Positions 13,119 to 31,230 of a stretch of DNA of 64,000 nucleotides are shown piece by piece. Numbering within the stretch: position 1 is the first letter of the stretch; every line of letters starts with the position of its first letter. The stretch comes from Antennarius striatus (lineage: Eukaryota > Chordata > Actinopteri > Lophiiformes > Antennariidae). Made by a program: the position numbers and the translations under genes. The notes below the pieces were generated by a model. The model was not told the origin of the DNA and ran no database searches. It was given only the letters and a program-made list of their open reading frames with translations. Location: contig NC_090779.1 of the NCBI RefSeq assembly GCF_040054535.1, positions 21,751,001-21,815,000 on the forward strand. Direction: 5' to 3'.

Positions 13119-13676
13119 TACTGGTGAGAAGGTGAGCAGAACGGCTACACAGAAAAATAAACAGATCATCAAGATGGATATTTTACAGGGAGTCCATAAT
13201 GAATCCATAATAATGTGTTCATAATAATGGGTGCTACGATATTCACGCTGCTGTCATTGATGATACATGGGTGTACAGGTCATTTGTCACCTTTGTTATT
13301 CCCAGACAGGTAATGTTAATTTCAGTCCAGGTAGATATTTCTAAACTGGTTTAATGCTGCAAATTATTCCAGTTCCCAGAGAGAACAGTGAGTCAGACAA
13401 ATGGTGTTAGTGCTGAATTGCTTTCCTCTTGTGATCAACAACAGGGAGACATTTGGGAGATGTTGATTTCTCAGAGAAAATCTATTAGTAGTAGTAGAAA
13501 TAATATTAGTGGAGAAAGAGGAGGAGGGGGAGTATTAAATAATTCCAACACGGTTCTGTAGACAAACAGCGAGACATACAGTAGTTTAGTGAAGGAAGCT
13601 AAGAAGGATAAGATTGATGAGTTCCTCACGAATGAATCTCCTCCTCCTACCTCATTCAAAAGACCTGTAAATGTCA

Positions 13677-13678
<2 letters not shown>

Positions 13679-13732
<54 letters not shown>
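13679..13732. repeat. (CA)n microsatellite upstream of the GPCR gene
   Basis: Perfect dinucleotide run about 345 bp upstream of the GPCR start codon. It produces spurious poly-TH and poly-CV frames. Confidence 0.97.
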
Positions 13733-13735
<3 letters not shown>

Positions 13736-14076
13736 ATATTCAAATTTATTTGTAATTTCAGTAAATATTTAAATTCTGCTGGTGTTCTTTTAGCCGCTGC
13801 TGGGTGATGACATCCCTCAGACGTTTGGAGCCCATGTCGTTCCTCTCCTGATGACACACCTGTCCACAATCGGGAGCGCGCCCGAGAACATAAAGTGAAC
13901 GGCGTGCGCACCGGGCTGACAAGTGAACCGGTCCTCTTCACCACTGAGTGGAGTTCCAGTGCGCACAGAAGTCAGCGTCCAAACATGACTTCTGCGCTCT
14001 TGGAAGCTGCTTTTCTCCCAGGGCGCGCCCGGTGACACGTCCCGTGGGGCTCCAGTCGGGTCTGTTACAGGACAGA

Positions 14077-15282
14077 ATGACGCAGCAGTGGAACAACACG
14101 TCCTCCTGGAACCGCTCGGCCGTGCCGGACCGCTTCAGCAGCCTGGATGACATCGACCTGCCGGCAGACGGATCCCCGGCGTTGCGCATCCTCATCTCCA
14201 TTGTGTACTCGGTGGTGTGCGCCGCCGGGCTGGTCGGGAACCTGCTGGTGTTCTTCTTGATGAAAGTGCGCCGGGGTTGCAGGAAGCGCTCCACCATCAA
14301 CCTGTTCATCCTCAACCTGGCCGTGACGGACTTCCAGTTCGTGCTGACTCTGCCTTTCTGGGCGGTGGACACAGCCCTGGACTTCAGCTGGCCTTTCGGG
14401 AACGCCATGTGTAAGATCATCCTGTCGGTGACGGTGATGAACATGTACGCCAGCGTCTTCTTCCTCACCGCCATGAGCGTCACCCGGTACTTGTCGATTG
14501 CCTCTGCGCTCAAAGACCGGACCCGTCGTCAGGTGTGCCCGGTGCGTTGGGTGATCGTCGGGCTCTGGCTCTCCGCCACCGTGGCCTCCCTGCCCTCCGT
14601 GGTGTTCTCCACGGTGAAGAGCGTGGCCGGGGAGCGGCTGTGCTTGCTGGGGTTCCCTGACGGCCAGCTGTGGCTGGCGCTGTACCACCTCCAGAAGATC
14701 CTGGTGGCCTTCGTGTTCCCCATGCTGATCGTCACCGTGTGCTACCTGCTGCTGCTGCGCCTGGTCCGCCTCCGCAGCATGAACAACAACCAGGTGAAGC
14801 GCAGGTCCAGAGTGACCCGCTCGGTCACCATCGTCGTCCTCTCCTTCTTCATCTGCTGGATGCCCAACCACGCCATTACCTTCTGGGGCGTACTGGTGAA
14901 ATTCAACGTGGTCAACTGGGATAAGACGTACTACATGGTGCACACGTACGTCCACCCCGTGACGGTGTGTCTGGCCCACACGAACAGCTGCTTGAACCCG
15001 GTGCTCTACTGCCTCATGCGCCGGGAGTTCAGGAAGAAGCTGAAGGATCTGTTCTGGAGGATTTCGTCGCCTGTCGGGACGAACAGCTCCCGGATGAGAA
15101 CCCTTTCCGGGACCGTGAGGGTAGAACCGGGAGACTCTCAGGTCGTCATCCCGCTGAACAACGTGGAGACGGAGAACTGCGGACTGTCAGTTCTGACGGA
15201 GCAGTACGACCCGGAGGTGAAACAGACCTCCAGCTACCCGGCGGTCCACCCGACGCGTGGGGATGGCTGCGTTCCAACATGA
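14077..15282 (+). CDS. Relaxin-3 receptor-like GPCR (RXFP3 family), intronless
   Basis: A single 401-aa exon. The ATG at 14077 is the first in frame; the frame is open upstream to about 13948 without another ATG. It is a class-A receptor of the RXFP3/RXFP4 type, Gi-coupled receptors for relaxin-3/INSL5 peptides at the plasma membrane. The N-terminus has NNTS (6-9) and NRS (12-14) glycosylation sites. TM1 runs about 36-62; TM2 has LAVTDFQFVLTLPFWAVD (81-98), a family hallmark. C112 in TM3 and C189 in ECL2 form the usual disulfide. The DRY position reads TRY (136-138), as in RXFP3. TM6 has FFICWMPN (257-264) and TM7 has NSCLNPVLYCL (303-313). The tail is followed by REFRKKLKDLFWRI. GC content is much higher than in the surroundings. 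Teleosts keep several rxfp3 paralogues and I cannot tell which this is, so no symbol is given. Confidence 0.88.
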   Translation: MTQQWNNTSSWNRSAVPDRFSSLDDIDLPADGSPALRILISIVYSVVCAAGLVGNLLVFFLMKVRRGCRKRSTINLFILNLAVTDFQFVLTLPFWAVDTALDFSWPFGNAMCKIILSVTVMNMYASVFFLTAMSVTRYLSIASALKDRTRRQVCPVRWVIVGLWLSATVASLPSVVFSTVKSVAGERLCLLGFPDGQLWLALYHLQKILVAFVFPMLIVTVCYLLLLRLVRLRSMNNNQVKRRSRVTRSVTIVVLSFFICWMPNHAITFWGVLVKFNVVNWDKTYYMVHTYVHPVTVCLAHTNSCLNPVLYCLMRREFRKKLKDLFWRISSPVGTNSSRMRTLSGTVRVEPGDSQVVIPLNNVETENCGLSVLTEQYDPEVKQTSSYPAVHPTRGDGCVPT

Positions 15283-16619
15283 TTCGTCACGTTTCTCTGT
15301 TGGGTGTTTTGCTCGTTACACTTTTGGAACAGAGCAGATTGACTGAAAGGACAAAACACCCAAATTATATGATTAAAACTGGTCATATACTCCAGGTGTG
15401 AAACTTCAAACAGGAATAGGAATCGTGCGCGAAGCTGCGCGTAAAGACTTCGTGCGTAAAACCACCCCGCCGCGCGTATTGGTGTTTGGGTAGCTGACTC
15501 TGTTTCTCTTCAGTATAAGTGTTTCATCTTGTCTGTGGAGGAATGTGCTTCAGTTCACTCTGCCCGGTGTTACTGACGTGTTGTGGCTGCGAAATGTCCC
15601 TGCAGGAATAACTCGAGTTAAAGTAGAGCCAACGCAGCCTTGGCGAGTGATAAATGAGTTTCTTTCTGGGGTGTCGTCTGTGGGTCAGGTGTTTCCATGC
15701 TGATTATCAGAGAAGAGACAAACGTTTACTTTAAGTGTTTTAGCTACAAAGGAACCTGTTTGGATTCCTAAAAGGAATCCTTTAAACATTTTATGGTTAG
15801 TTTGTTTAAAAGGTTCCTTTTCCAAATGTGTTCTTTATGTGTTTACATCACAGCTGAGCTTCAACGTGATTGGCTGTCTAAATCTGTCAAAGCTTGCAAA
15901 GATGCATTTAAATTAGGGTCGACTTTTAAGTGATGTGGAGCAGGAGGAAGAGGAGGAAGAGCAGGAGGAGGATCTAGTGATGCAGCCAATCACAGATCCA
16001 TCACAAACATGATCACTCTGATTGACAGCTGATGTGATTCAGGTGATAAAATTTTTCATGGTTGATTAATAAGGACAATATTAATGACATCTTCAACACA
16101 TGCAGTCCAGGTTCATACAGTGAAACAGTCCAGGTTCTAATCAGGGTTTATAGCTGTAACAAAATTACAAAAATTCACTGTTACGCATTTGACAGTAATT
16201 TTCAGTAATTTTATAACAATTTTATGATTTTATTAGATTTAGAATAATCAAAACCTGTTAATCTTTTGTTTGCCTTATTTTTGCGTTGGAAATAAAAGTG
16301 TTAATTTAAATCTTTACTGTAAATCTGTTTTTTTTAAAAATGTGTTTTAGATCTTAAACCCAAAAATAAAAAAACTTGTTAAAGGACTGAAATGAGTAAA
16401 TGTTTGTTGGGTTAGAAAATGAGAAGGATTCAGATACAAGCATGTTTTATTAGAAATGTGTTTTTCTGTAAAGTGTTTTGTAATACTTTCCATGATTTCA
16501 CATAAAGAAAAGTTTATGACATGAGTTTAAATGCATGTAACAAGTAAATAATAAATGTTTCATTGTTCTCACAGAAATGTGTATTTATTTAAAAAATCTT
16601 GTGTTATTTTTAATTATTA
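15283..16619. other. Downstream flank of the GPCR gene
   Basis: No ORF of substance. It contains ATTAAA at about 15369 and AATAAA at 16291-16296, either of which could end the GPCR transcript, and copy A of an unnamed dispersed repeat (15935-16145). 16150-16600 is AT-rich with nothing recognisable. Confidence 0.45.
15935..16145 (+). repeat. Unnamed dispersed repeat, copy A (internally shortened)
   Basis: Shares, in order, a GGAGGAAGAGGAGGAAGAG tract, GATGCAGCCAATCACAGATC, a CAGCTGAT segment, ATGACATC, and the terminal pair GTCCAGGTTCATACAGTGAA / CAGTCCAGGTTC with copies at 24830-25135 (+) and 20230-20640 (-). The middle part present in the other copies is missing. Confidence 0.7.
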
Positions 16620-17440
16620 CAGATATACTGCCAAACAGGTAGGACAGTCATCTGGAAGGAAAGTAGATAAGGAGACTTGGTGGTGGAATGAGGAGGTACA
16701 GGAGTGTATACTGTACAGAGAAAGAGGTTAGCTAAGAAGAAGTGGGACACTGAGAGGACTGAGGAGAGTACACAGGAATACAGAGAGATGCAGCATAAGG
16801 TGAAGGTAGAAGTAGCAAAGGTCAAACAAGGGGCTTAATATGACTTGCATGCGAGGTTGGACAGTAAGGAGGGAGAGACTGATCTATACAGGTTGGCGGG
16901 ACAGAGATGGGAAGGACATGCAGCAGATTAGGGTGATTAAGGATAGGGATGGAAGTCTATTGACAGGTGCCAGTAGTGTGATAGGAAAGGTGTACAAAAC
17001 TGTGATGAGACCAGCGACGTTGTTTGGTCTAGAGACAGTGTCACTGAGGAAAAGACAGGAGACAGAGCTGGAGGTAGCAGAGATGAAGATGCTGAGGTTC
17101 TCTCTGGGAGTGACCAGGAAGGATAGGATCAGGAATGAGTACATCAGAGGGACAGCACATGTTAGAGGTTTTGGAGATAAAGTCAGAGAGGCTAGACTGA
17201 GATGGTTTGGACATGTCCAGAGGAGAGATAGTGAATATATTGGTAGAAGGATGCTGAGTTTTGAACTGCCAGGCAGGAGGCCTAGAGGAAGACCAAGGAG
17301 GAGGTTTATGGATGTAGTGAAAGAGGACATGAAGGTAGTTGGTGTGAGAGAAGAGGATGCAGAAGACAGGGTTAGATGGAGGCAAATAATTTGCTGTGGC
17401 AACCCCTGAACGGAAAAGCCAAAAGGAAAAGAAGAAGATC
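16620..17440 (+). mobile_element. Non-LTR retrotransposon (LINE), internally deleted, 3' part
   Basis: A 189-codon frame at 16840-17409 carries the carboxy-terminal part of a fish endonuclease/reverse-transcriptase LINE: KVYKTVMRPATLFGLETVSL, then GTAHVRGFGDKVREARLRWF, GHVQRRDSEYIGRRML, GRRPRGRPRRRFMDVV and a final CCGNP, followed by the typical A-rich tail ending in aagaagaag. Upstream, 16640-16830 matches the region before the RT domain (WWWNEEVQ, KWDTERTEE). The reading jumps from KDRDGSLLTGASSV directly to IGKVYKT, so most of the reverse-transcriptase domain (roughly 300-350 residues) is deleted, yet the frame stays open across the junction. A frameshift and a stop separate it from the upstream part. 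I favour an RTE-like family but am not certain. The element cannot move on its own. Confidence 0.85.
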
Positions 17441-17784
17441 TTCTGGTTTAAATGAACATCGTGTGAAATGATCCAAAACGGTTTGAAAAGCAGCATTTTT
17501 ACACGACAGGAAGTCAATTTAAGATAAAACTTCAGAGAAAACACACATTCATCCGTCAGCTATACATCTGCAACAGTTCACACAGTATAATCTATACAAA
17601 ATCAAATCTACTGGTAGCTTGTTTGATTTTTAAAAATATATGATGTCATTTAATATAAACCTGAAAAAAAACCATAAGAATAAGTATTTGGATTTGATCT
17701 TCTGTCAAATCAGAAGGAAGGATTGAATGTGCTTCACAAACAGCCTGCAAACGTCAGTTGGACTTTGTTCCTCCTTAAACTGAG

Positions 17785-18984
<1,200 letters not shown>

Positions 18985-19372
18985 ACACCCCCCCCCCCCC
19001 GTCTGCAACTGGATGCTGGACCTCCTTACTAAAGGACCCCAATTCAGGTTTGACAATTTGATCTACTCCACCCTCATCCTGAGGACCGGCATCCCACAAG
19101 GCTACGTGCTCGGTCTTCTTCTTTACTCCTTCTTTACCGACAACTGTACACACCCAGATCCAACCCAATCATCAAATTTGCAAATGATGCAACAAGAGTG
19201 GGTCACACAAAAACCAAAGAAGAGTCAACCTGCAGGGAGGAGGTCCTAGAGATGCTAGGTGATGCTCGATTTTGTTTTTTTGTTTATTGCCCTCTGGTTA
19301 GATGCATAACATCTCTTCATATAGTGTATGTGTGCTGTGAAATGACAATAAAGTTTAATCTGATCTAAACCT
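18985..19372 (+). mobile_element. LINE fragment (L2/Rex1-like reverse transcriptase plus 3' end)
   Basis: The + frame from about 19013 reads LTKGPQFRFDNLIYSTLILR, TGIPQGYVLGLLLYSFFTDN, CTHPDPTQSSN. This is the conserved RT block usually seen as TGxPQGCVLSPLLYSLYTHDC followed by NTIIKFADDT. The frame then decays, and after a deletion the sequence ends with TGAAATGACAATAAAG, the usual 3' end of fish L2-type LINEs. The core cysteine of PQGC is tyrosine here. A decayed, 5'-truncated copy. Confidence 0.75.
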
Positions 19373-20002
19373 CATCCAAGTAAAAACTGGTTCATTTCCT
19401 CAACATGTTAAAACAGAAAAACAGCACCTGTCATTCAGATGTTTTTTTTCTCAGATGATGGAATCATGGGTAGTAGAAGGTAAACGGACCTGATCAGGTG
19501 TTTATTCAAGCAAAGCAGTTCAGCCAATTCTCTGACCAGGACCTGATACTAATAATCAAACATCAATCCAATCAAGCCAACAATAATTAATTGATGGTGA
19601 TCAGATCTCTCATCAAATGGTTCTGTCATTCTTGATAAAGAAACACCTCATAATTATTGATCGATAGGATTAAATAGAAATGATTTACGGTTTCAATTTA
19701 GTGACAACCAGGAAAAGTAATGTTATAAACTCTGACTAAGATTATTTTGAGGGACTAAATATCTCAAAACAAATAGGAGCGTGATTATTTTTTGATAAAA
19801 CATCTTCGTAGAATTAATGAAACATCTTGTTTATTTTTGATATAGACTTTAAAAAACAAACAAACATGAGATATTGTCATGTAACCATGGAACAGACAGG
19901 TATTGACGTCATCAACACGTCTTTGTTGAAGACCCCAGACATGATGCACAAATACTATTAAACATAACAAGAATATTGAGGACCATCAGACACGTTTTGA
20001 CG
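19373..20002. other. Intergenic spacer and calml4 3' flank
   Basis: AT-rich, no coding signal. The right part should include the calml4 3' UTR on the minus strand. Confidence 0.4.
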
Positions 20003-22714
20003 TCAGCGCTTTGATGGACAGGTCACCGCTTCAGCAAACTGTCTGCAGTGGACCCGCCCATCTGCTCCAATGCCCGCCTCCCTCAGGAGCTCATCCACTG
20101 AAACAGAGGAACAAAGAATCAGACATAGGATCTGAGGTAGTTTAGGTGTAGATGTAGATCCAATGTACTTTAAGGATTAGATGTAATTAAAATATCAGAT
20201 ACATTTGAATTATATGAATTTTAATGTGTGAACCTGGACTGTTTCACTGTGTGAACCTGGACAGTGTGTGAGACCTTTTGGATGAGTAGAAGAACACAGA
20301 AAATTTATTAAAATCAGATCCTGTCGCCATGTCTGAGATGAAAATCCTTAATGGTGTTATGTTGCTGTGCATTGTGGGTAAATGTCACAGACAGTGGGAA
20401 CCCGCTTCTGTTCTCTGCTGGTGAGCTAGGTGTTTGCAGGTGATGTCATAAATATTTTCCTCATATTTGATTAATAATGATCATTTCATCACTTCCATCT
20501 AATCAGCTGTTAATCAGAACTATGATATTTCTTATTGATCTGCAGATTGTGATTGGTTGCAACACCAGATCAATTACAACTACAGGGATGAGCAGCAGCT
20601 CTCTTCCTCTTCCTCTTCCTCCTCCTTATCTGAACATGACTTTGCTCATTGGCAGTCAGAGGAAGTAGTTGGTGAGTCGTTGATGAAATCTGGATGAAAT
20701 CTCATGACTGTGACCGTTATATTTCTTACATCCTGTTTAACAGAGAATCCCTTTTTGTTTCCATTACAGGATTTACTTTGGGAAGGAGAAAAACAGCAGA
20801 TCAATAGAGCAATGATTAAATGTTAAAAAAGATTAATGATCAAAGTTTGTGATGTGTGACGAGAATTTATATTCTCACCTTCTGCATCGGTCAGTTTCTC
20901 TCCCAGTCCTGTGAGTTTAGCTCTGAGTTCTGAGGCCAAGATGAAACCTTTCTGCTCCTTATCAGCCATCCTCAGGGCCTCCAGGATCTCCTCCAGCGGC
21001 GCCTCCTGCTGGAGCTGCCGGTGCATGATGCTGAGGAGGGTGGAGAAGTCCAGCTCACCATCCCAGGCTGCAGGAAGACATCTGCTCTTAGTGAATTAAG
21101 ATAGCCTTATCTATCTGTGCTGAAGGAAAGAGTTCTGAGAAAAGCTGGAGGGGAAAAAGTAATAAGATAAAATAAACAGGTCGAACACTGAAGCAGTGAA
21201 ACTGTTTATTATCAGCTGCCAGTTTAAACAGACTGAACAAACGGAGCTGTTAATTATAGTCAGCACATAGTCTGCGGACTTAAAGAGCCACACAAAGATA
21301 ACACAAATATCTTTATGCATACACTCTTATCTGTTGAAGACATAATGAAAACCAATCTCATTACTGTGGCTGTCAAAGAATAACTTCATTAACTTTTTTT
21401 CCGTGTTCAGACCATAACAGATTTCCTGTTGTTTTCAATGCAAGCCCTTCACCACTTCAGCTAAAATGACCTGAAACTGCAGAAAGTTCCTTAAAGAGTC
21501 ACAAACTCTGGAAATTATCTGAATCTGGTGATCCAGGAAGAGGAACAAGACCTTCTGATAGCAGGAAACACTCCGAGCTTCACCCATGAGCTACGTCAGT
21601 TAGACGCCTCCACCTAAGGCACACAGCTCTCCTCCATCCTCATCATCACGGCCTCCTGATTCGAAGGCCTGTCTCTGCCTGTCGACACTGCTGCAGCATC
21701 CACTCACAGGTTCTGGTCACGCATAAAAGGTTCCCTAACGCTCTCAGACAGCGTCACCCCGCCCCTCTTCTGACATCACGGTCTGAATTCCAAACACCGA
21801 TGTTGCATCCTATTTGCATCATATCTTTCTTCAGACTCCTAATGACAGCATGACACTGATGGGACCCCAGAGCACCTTTGATATGAAGATGCTCTCTGCT
21901 GCAGTCAGGTTATGGGATGTCATGTGATACATGAACAGCACAATACAGCAGTGGAGAAGGGCCAAAAAAACAAACCTCTGTCATCGTTTATCTAGGAGCG
22001 ATTTCACATTTAGAGCATTGAAACATCTGACCAATGAGACATAAACGCAGACAACGTCTAAATATGTGTCTATCAGAAAAAATTAGTAGATAATGAAGAG
22101 TAAATGTCTGAAATGTTGCAGATATCTACTTCTTCCATATGTTAGAGGGAGGAGCAAGATCTCCTCTGCTGGATCACATGATGTGGTGAGAGTCAGGATG
22201 AGGAAGAGGAGGGTCCGCAGATTCCCACAGGTACATGTGGTAGTGACATCAACACCCTAACAGACAGGTGGTGGCGCTATTTCTTCTTTTATTGTTCTGC
22301 CCTTGAGTGTTACAACATCATTTTTGTGACTGATGCTCTACTTTAATAACAACAGAGAGAAGAAAAGTTTCCTAACTGAATCCGAGGCCGGGTTCTCGTA
22401 CCTATGTTGTGGCTCAGCAGGTGTCGTTGGACCTCAGAGGGCGTGGGGTTTGCGCCGAGGCATCGCATTACTGTGATCAGCTCCCGGGCTTCCATCTTAC
22501 CTTTACGTTGTCTGTCATGCAGAGAGAAGCACTCCTTAAACTCTGCAATACAAAAATCACACACAGAGACCAACATTGTGATTCTGAGGAGGCACGAAGG
22601 ACATTCTCTTTCTACACACAATGTGTAAAGAACTGAGGACACAGATGTTTGATTTGTAGGACAGGGCAAAAAGATTCTAGTGAATCATATTCTACACACA
22701 CACACACACACACG

Positions 22715-22785
<71 letters not shown>

Positions 22786-23127
22786 TTTCTATGGTAACAC
22801 CAAAATAACCTAAGGGTAAGACATTGCTGCTGTGTTCAAAGCAGCCAGTCGAGGTCAGTGGGATCAAACAATGAATCACCAACGAGTTCAGAGGCTTTCA
22901 TTCTAGTGCGGAAACAGTTCCTCCAGTTCTTTGGGTACCTTGATGATTAAAATAATCAATTACTGCAGCCAGGTTCCTGATTCCTTCAACATCACCAACA
23001 CTCACTGCTCTTACCATTAATCTGATCCTGGGTCAGCGACGTCACCTGCAATAATAGAAGAAAACTGCATGAGGGAACAGAATGAAATTGCTCTCTTGAT
23101 GTGAATCTCCAATAATGATCTCACCAT
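20003..23127 (-). CDS. calml4: Calmodulin-like protein 4 (CALML4)
   Basis: Five coding exons on the minus strand: 23127-23125 (the ATG alone), 23045-23015, 22542-22402, 21067-20879 and 20097-20003; 459 nt, 152 aa (human 153). The protein begins [21 protein letters not shown] and ends EAVTCPSKR. It is the light chain of MYO7B in the intermicrovillar adhesion complex of brush borders. Four EF-hand folds are visible, but the loops lack most calcium ligands: [12 protein letters not shown] in EF1, a loop around AWDGELD in EF2, [12 protein letters not shown] in EF3 and [12 protein letters not shown] in EF4. Calcium binding is therefore probably weak, as expected for the family. An exon consisting of the start codon alone is also the structure of calmodulin genes. 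Introns contain a (CA)n array and a dispersed repeat copy. The tail-adjacent neighbour cln6 has the same orientation, as in human. Confidence 0.92.
20230..20640 (-). repeat. Unnamed dispersed repeat, copy C (longest), in calml4 intron 4
   Basis: Reverse complement of the family at 15935 and 24830. It has the AGGAGGAAGAGGAAGAGG tract at its right end, CAACCAATCACAATCTGCAG, TTTACCCACAATGCACAGCA, and the paired GTCCAGGTTCACACAGTGAA / CAGTCCAGGTTC motif at its left end. No ORF. Confidence 0.72.
22693..22783. repeat. (CA)n microsatellite in calml4 intron 2
   Basis: About 91 bp of dinucleotide repeat with two CG interruptions near the left end. Confidence 0.97.
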
Positions 23128-23722
23128 TGCTGCTGCTGTGTGTTTGAGTGTGTGTGTGTGCGTGTGTGTGTGATCTCTGTTACTGCACTCAGGAAACTGA
23201 TCCAGACCACCGTAAGCTGAGGACCGTAATGGAAGAGGATGGAGGATCCACTGGGACAGGCTGAACCACAGACACCTCCTCAGTGAGTACTGCATACATG
23301 AGCTAGCAATGTTGCACTGCATTGTGGGTAACACGCTCCAGGTTTTGAGACAAGGTGAGTAGACTGAAAAGAATATTTTATTTTTTGACTCTGAGTTAGG
23401 TTATAAATGGATTGGATTGTCTCCATCATCATCATGTGAGTCTGAGCTGTTCAGTGAACTTGAGGAGAAACAGGAAAGACAGGAAGAAGAAACAAGTGAA
23501 GGAATATTGATAGAAAGAGGAACAAAGACATTCAGATCCATATGAGATTCATTTTTCAAAATTTCTCCTTTATTTATCCTTGAGGTTCCCCCAAGAAACC
23601 AGATAGGTTCTTCCTGGTCCGTCCATCTGAAGCTGACGTCACACCGAATGGAGTTTTGTCATCAGAACAGATTTCAAACTTCATATTTCTCCTTTAGTCC
23701 TTAGAGAACTGGAAGGGTTGTG

Positions 23723-31230
<7,508 letters not shown>

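Larger units (their letters stand above)
4388..14076. other. Gene-poor interval between ciao2a and the GPCR gene
   Basis: About 9.7 kb. No ORF here has family-like content or consistent splice structure. Besides ciao2a 3' UTR at its left end it holds the decamer array at 8511-8840, a degenerate approximately 36-bp repeat at 13003-13118, a (CA)n run at 13679-13732, and scattered repeats of a motif like CAGATGTAGTTTAAGTAC (11040-11295). The 6700-7990 segment looks like old repeat debris but I cannot name it. The last few hundred bases must contain the GPCR 5' UTR and promoter. Confidence 0.5.

Noticed and set aside
13471-13944. 157-codon minus-strand frame with poly-CV, and similar frames at 17734-18059, 22685-22882, 47068-47415 and 52923-53477
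   Set aside because: Produced by (CA)n arrays, which are open in two frames on either strand.
14065-14979. 304-codon open frame antisense to the GPCR, plus another at 13938-14513
   Set aside because: Mirror frames of a GC-rich coding exon, with compositions rich in H, E, G and Q and no family content; the sense strand is an evident receptor.
16884-17544. Two minus-strand frames of about 170 codons
   Set aside because: Antisense shadows of the LINE fragment.
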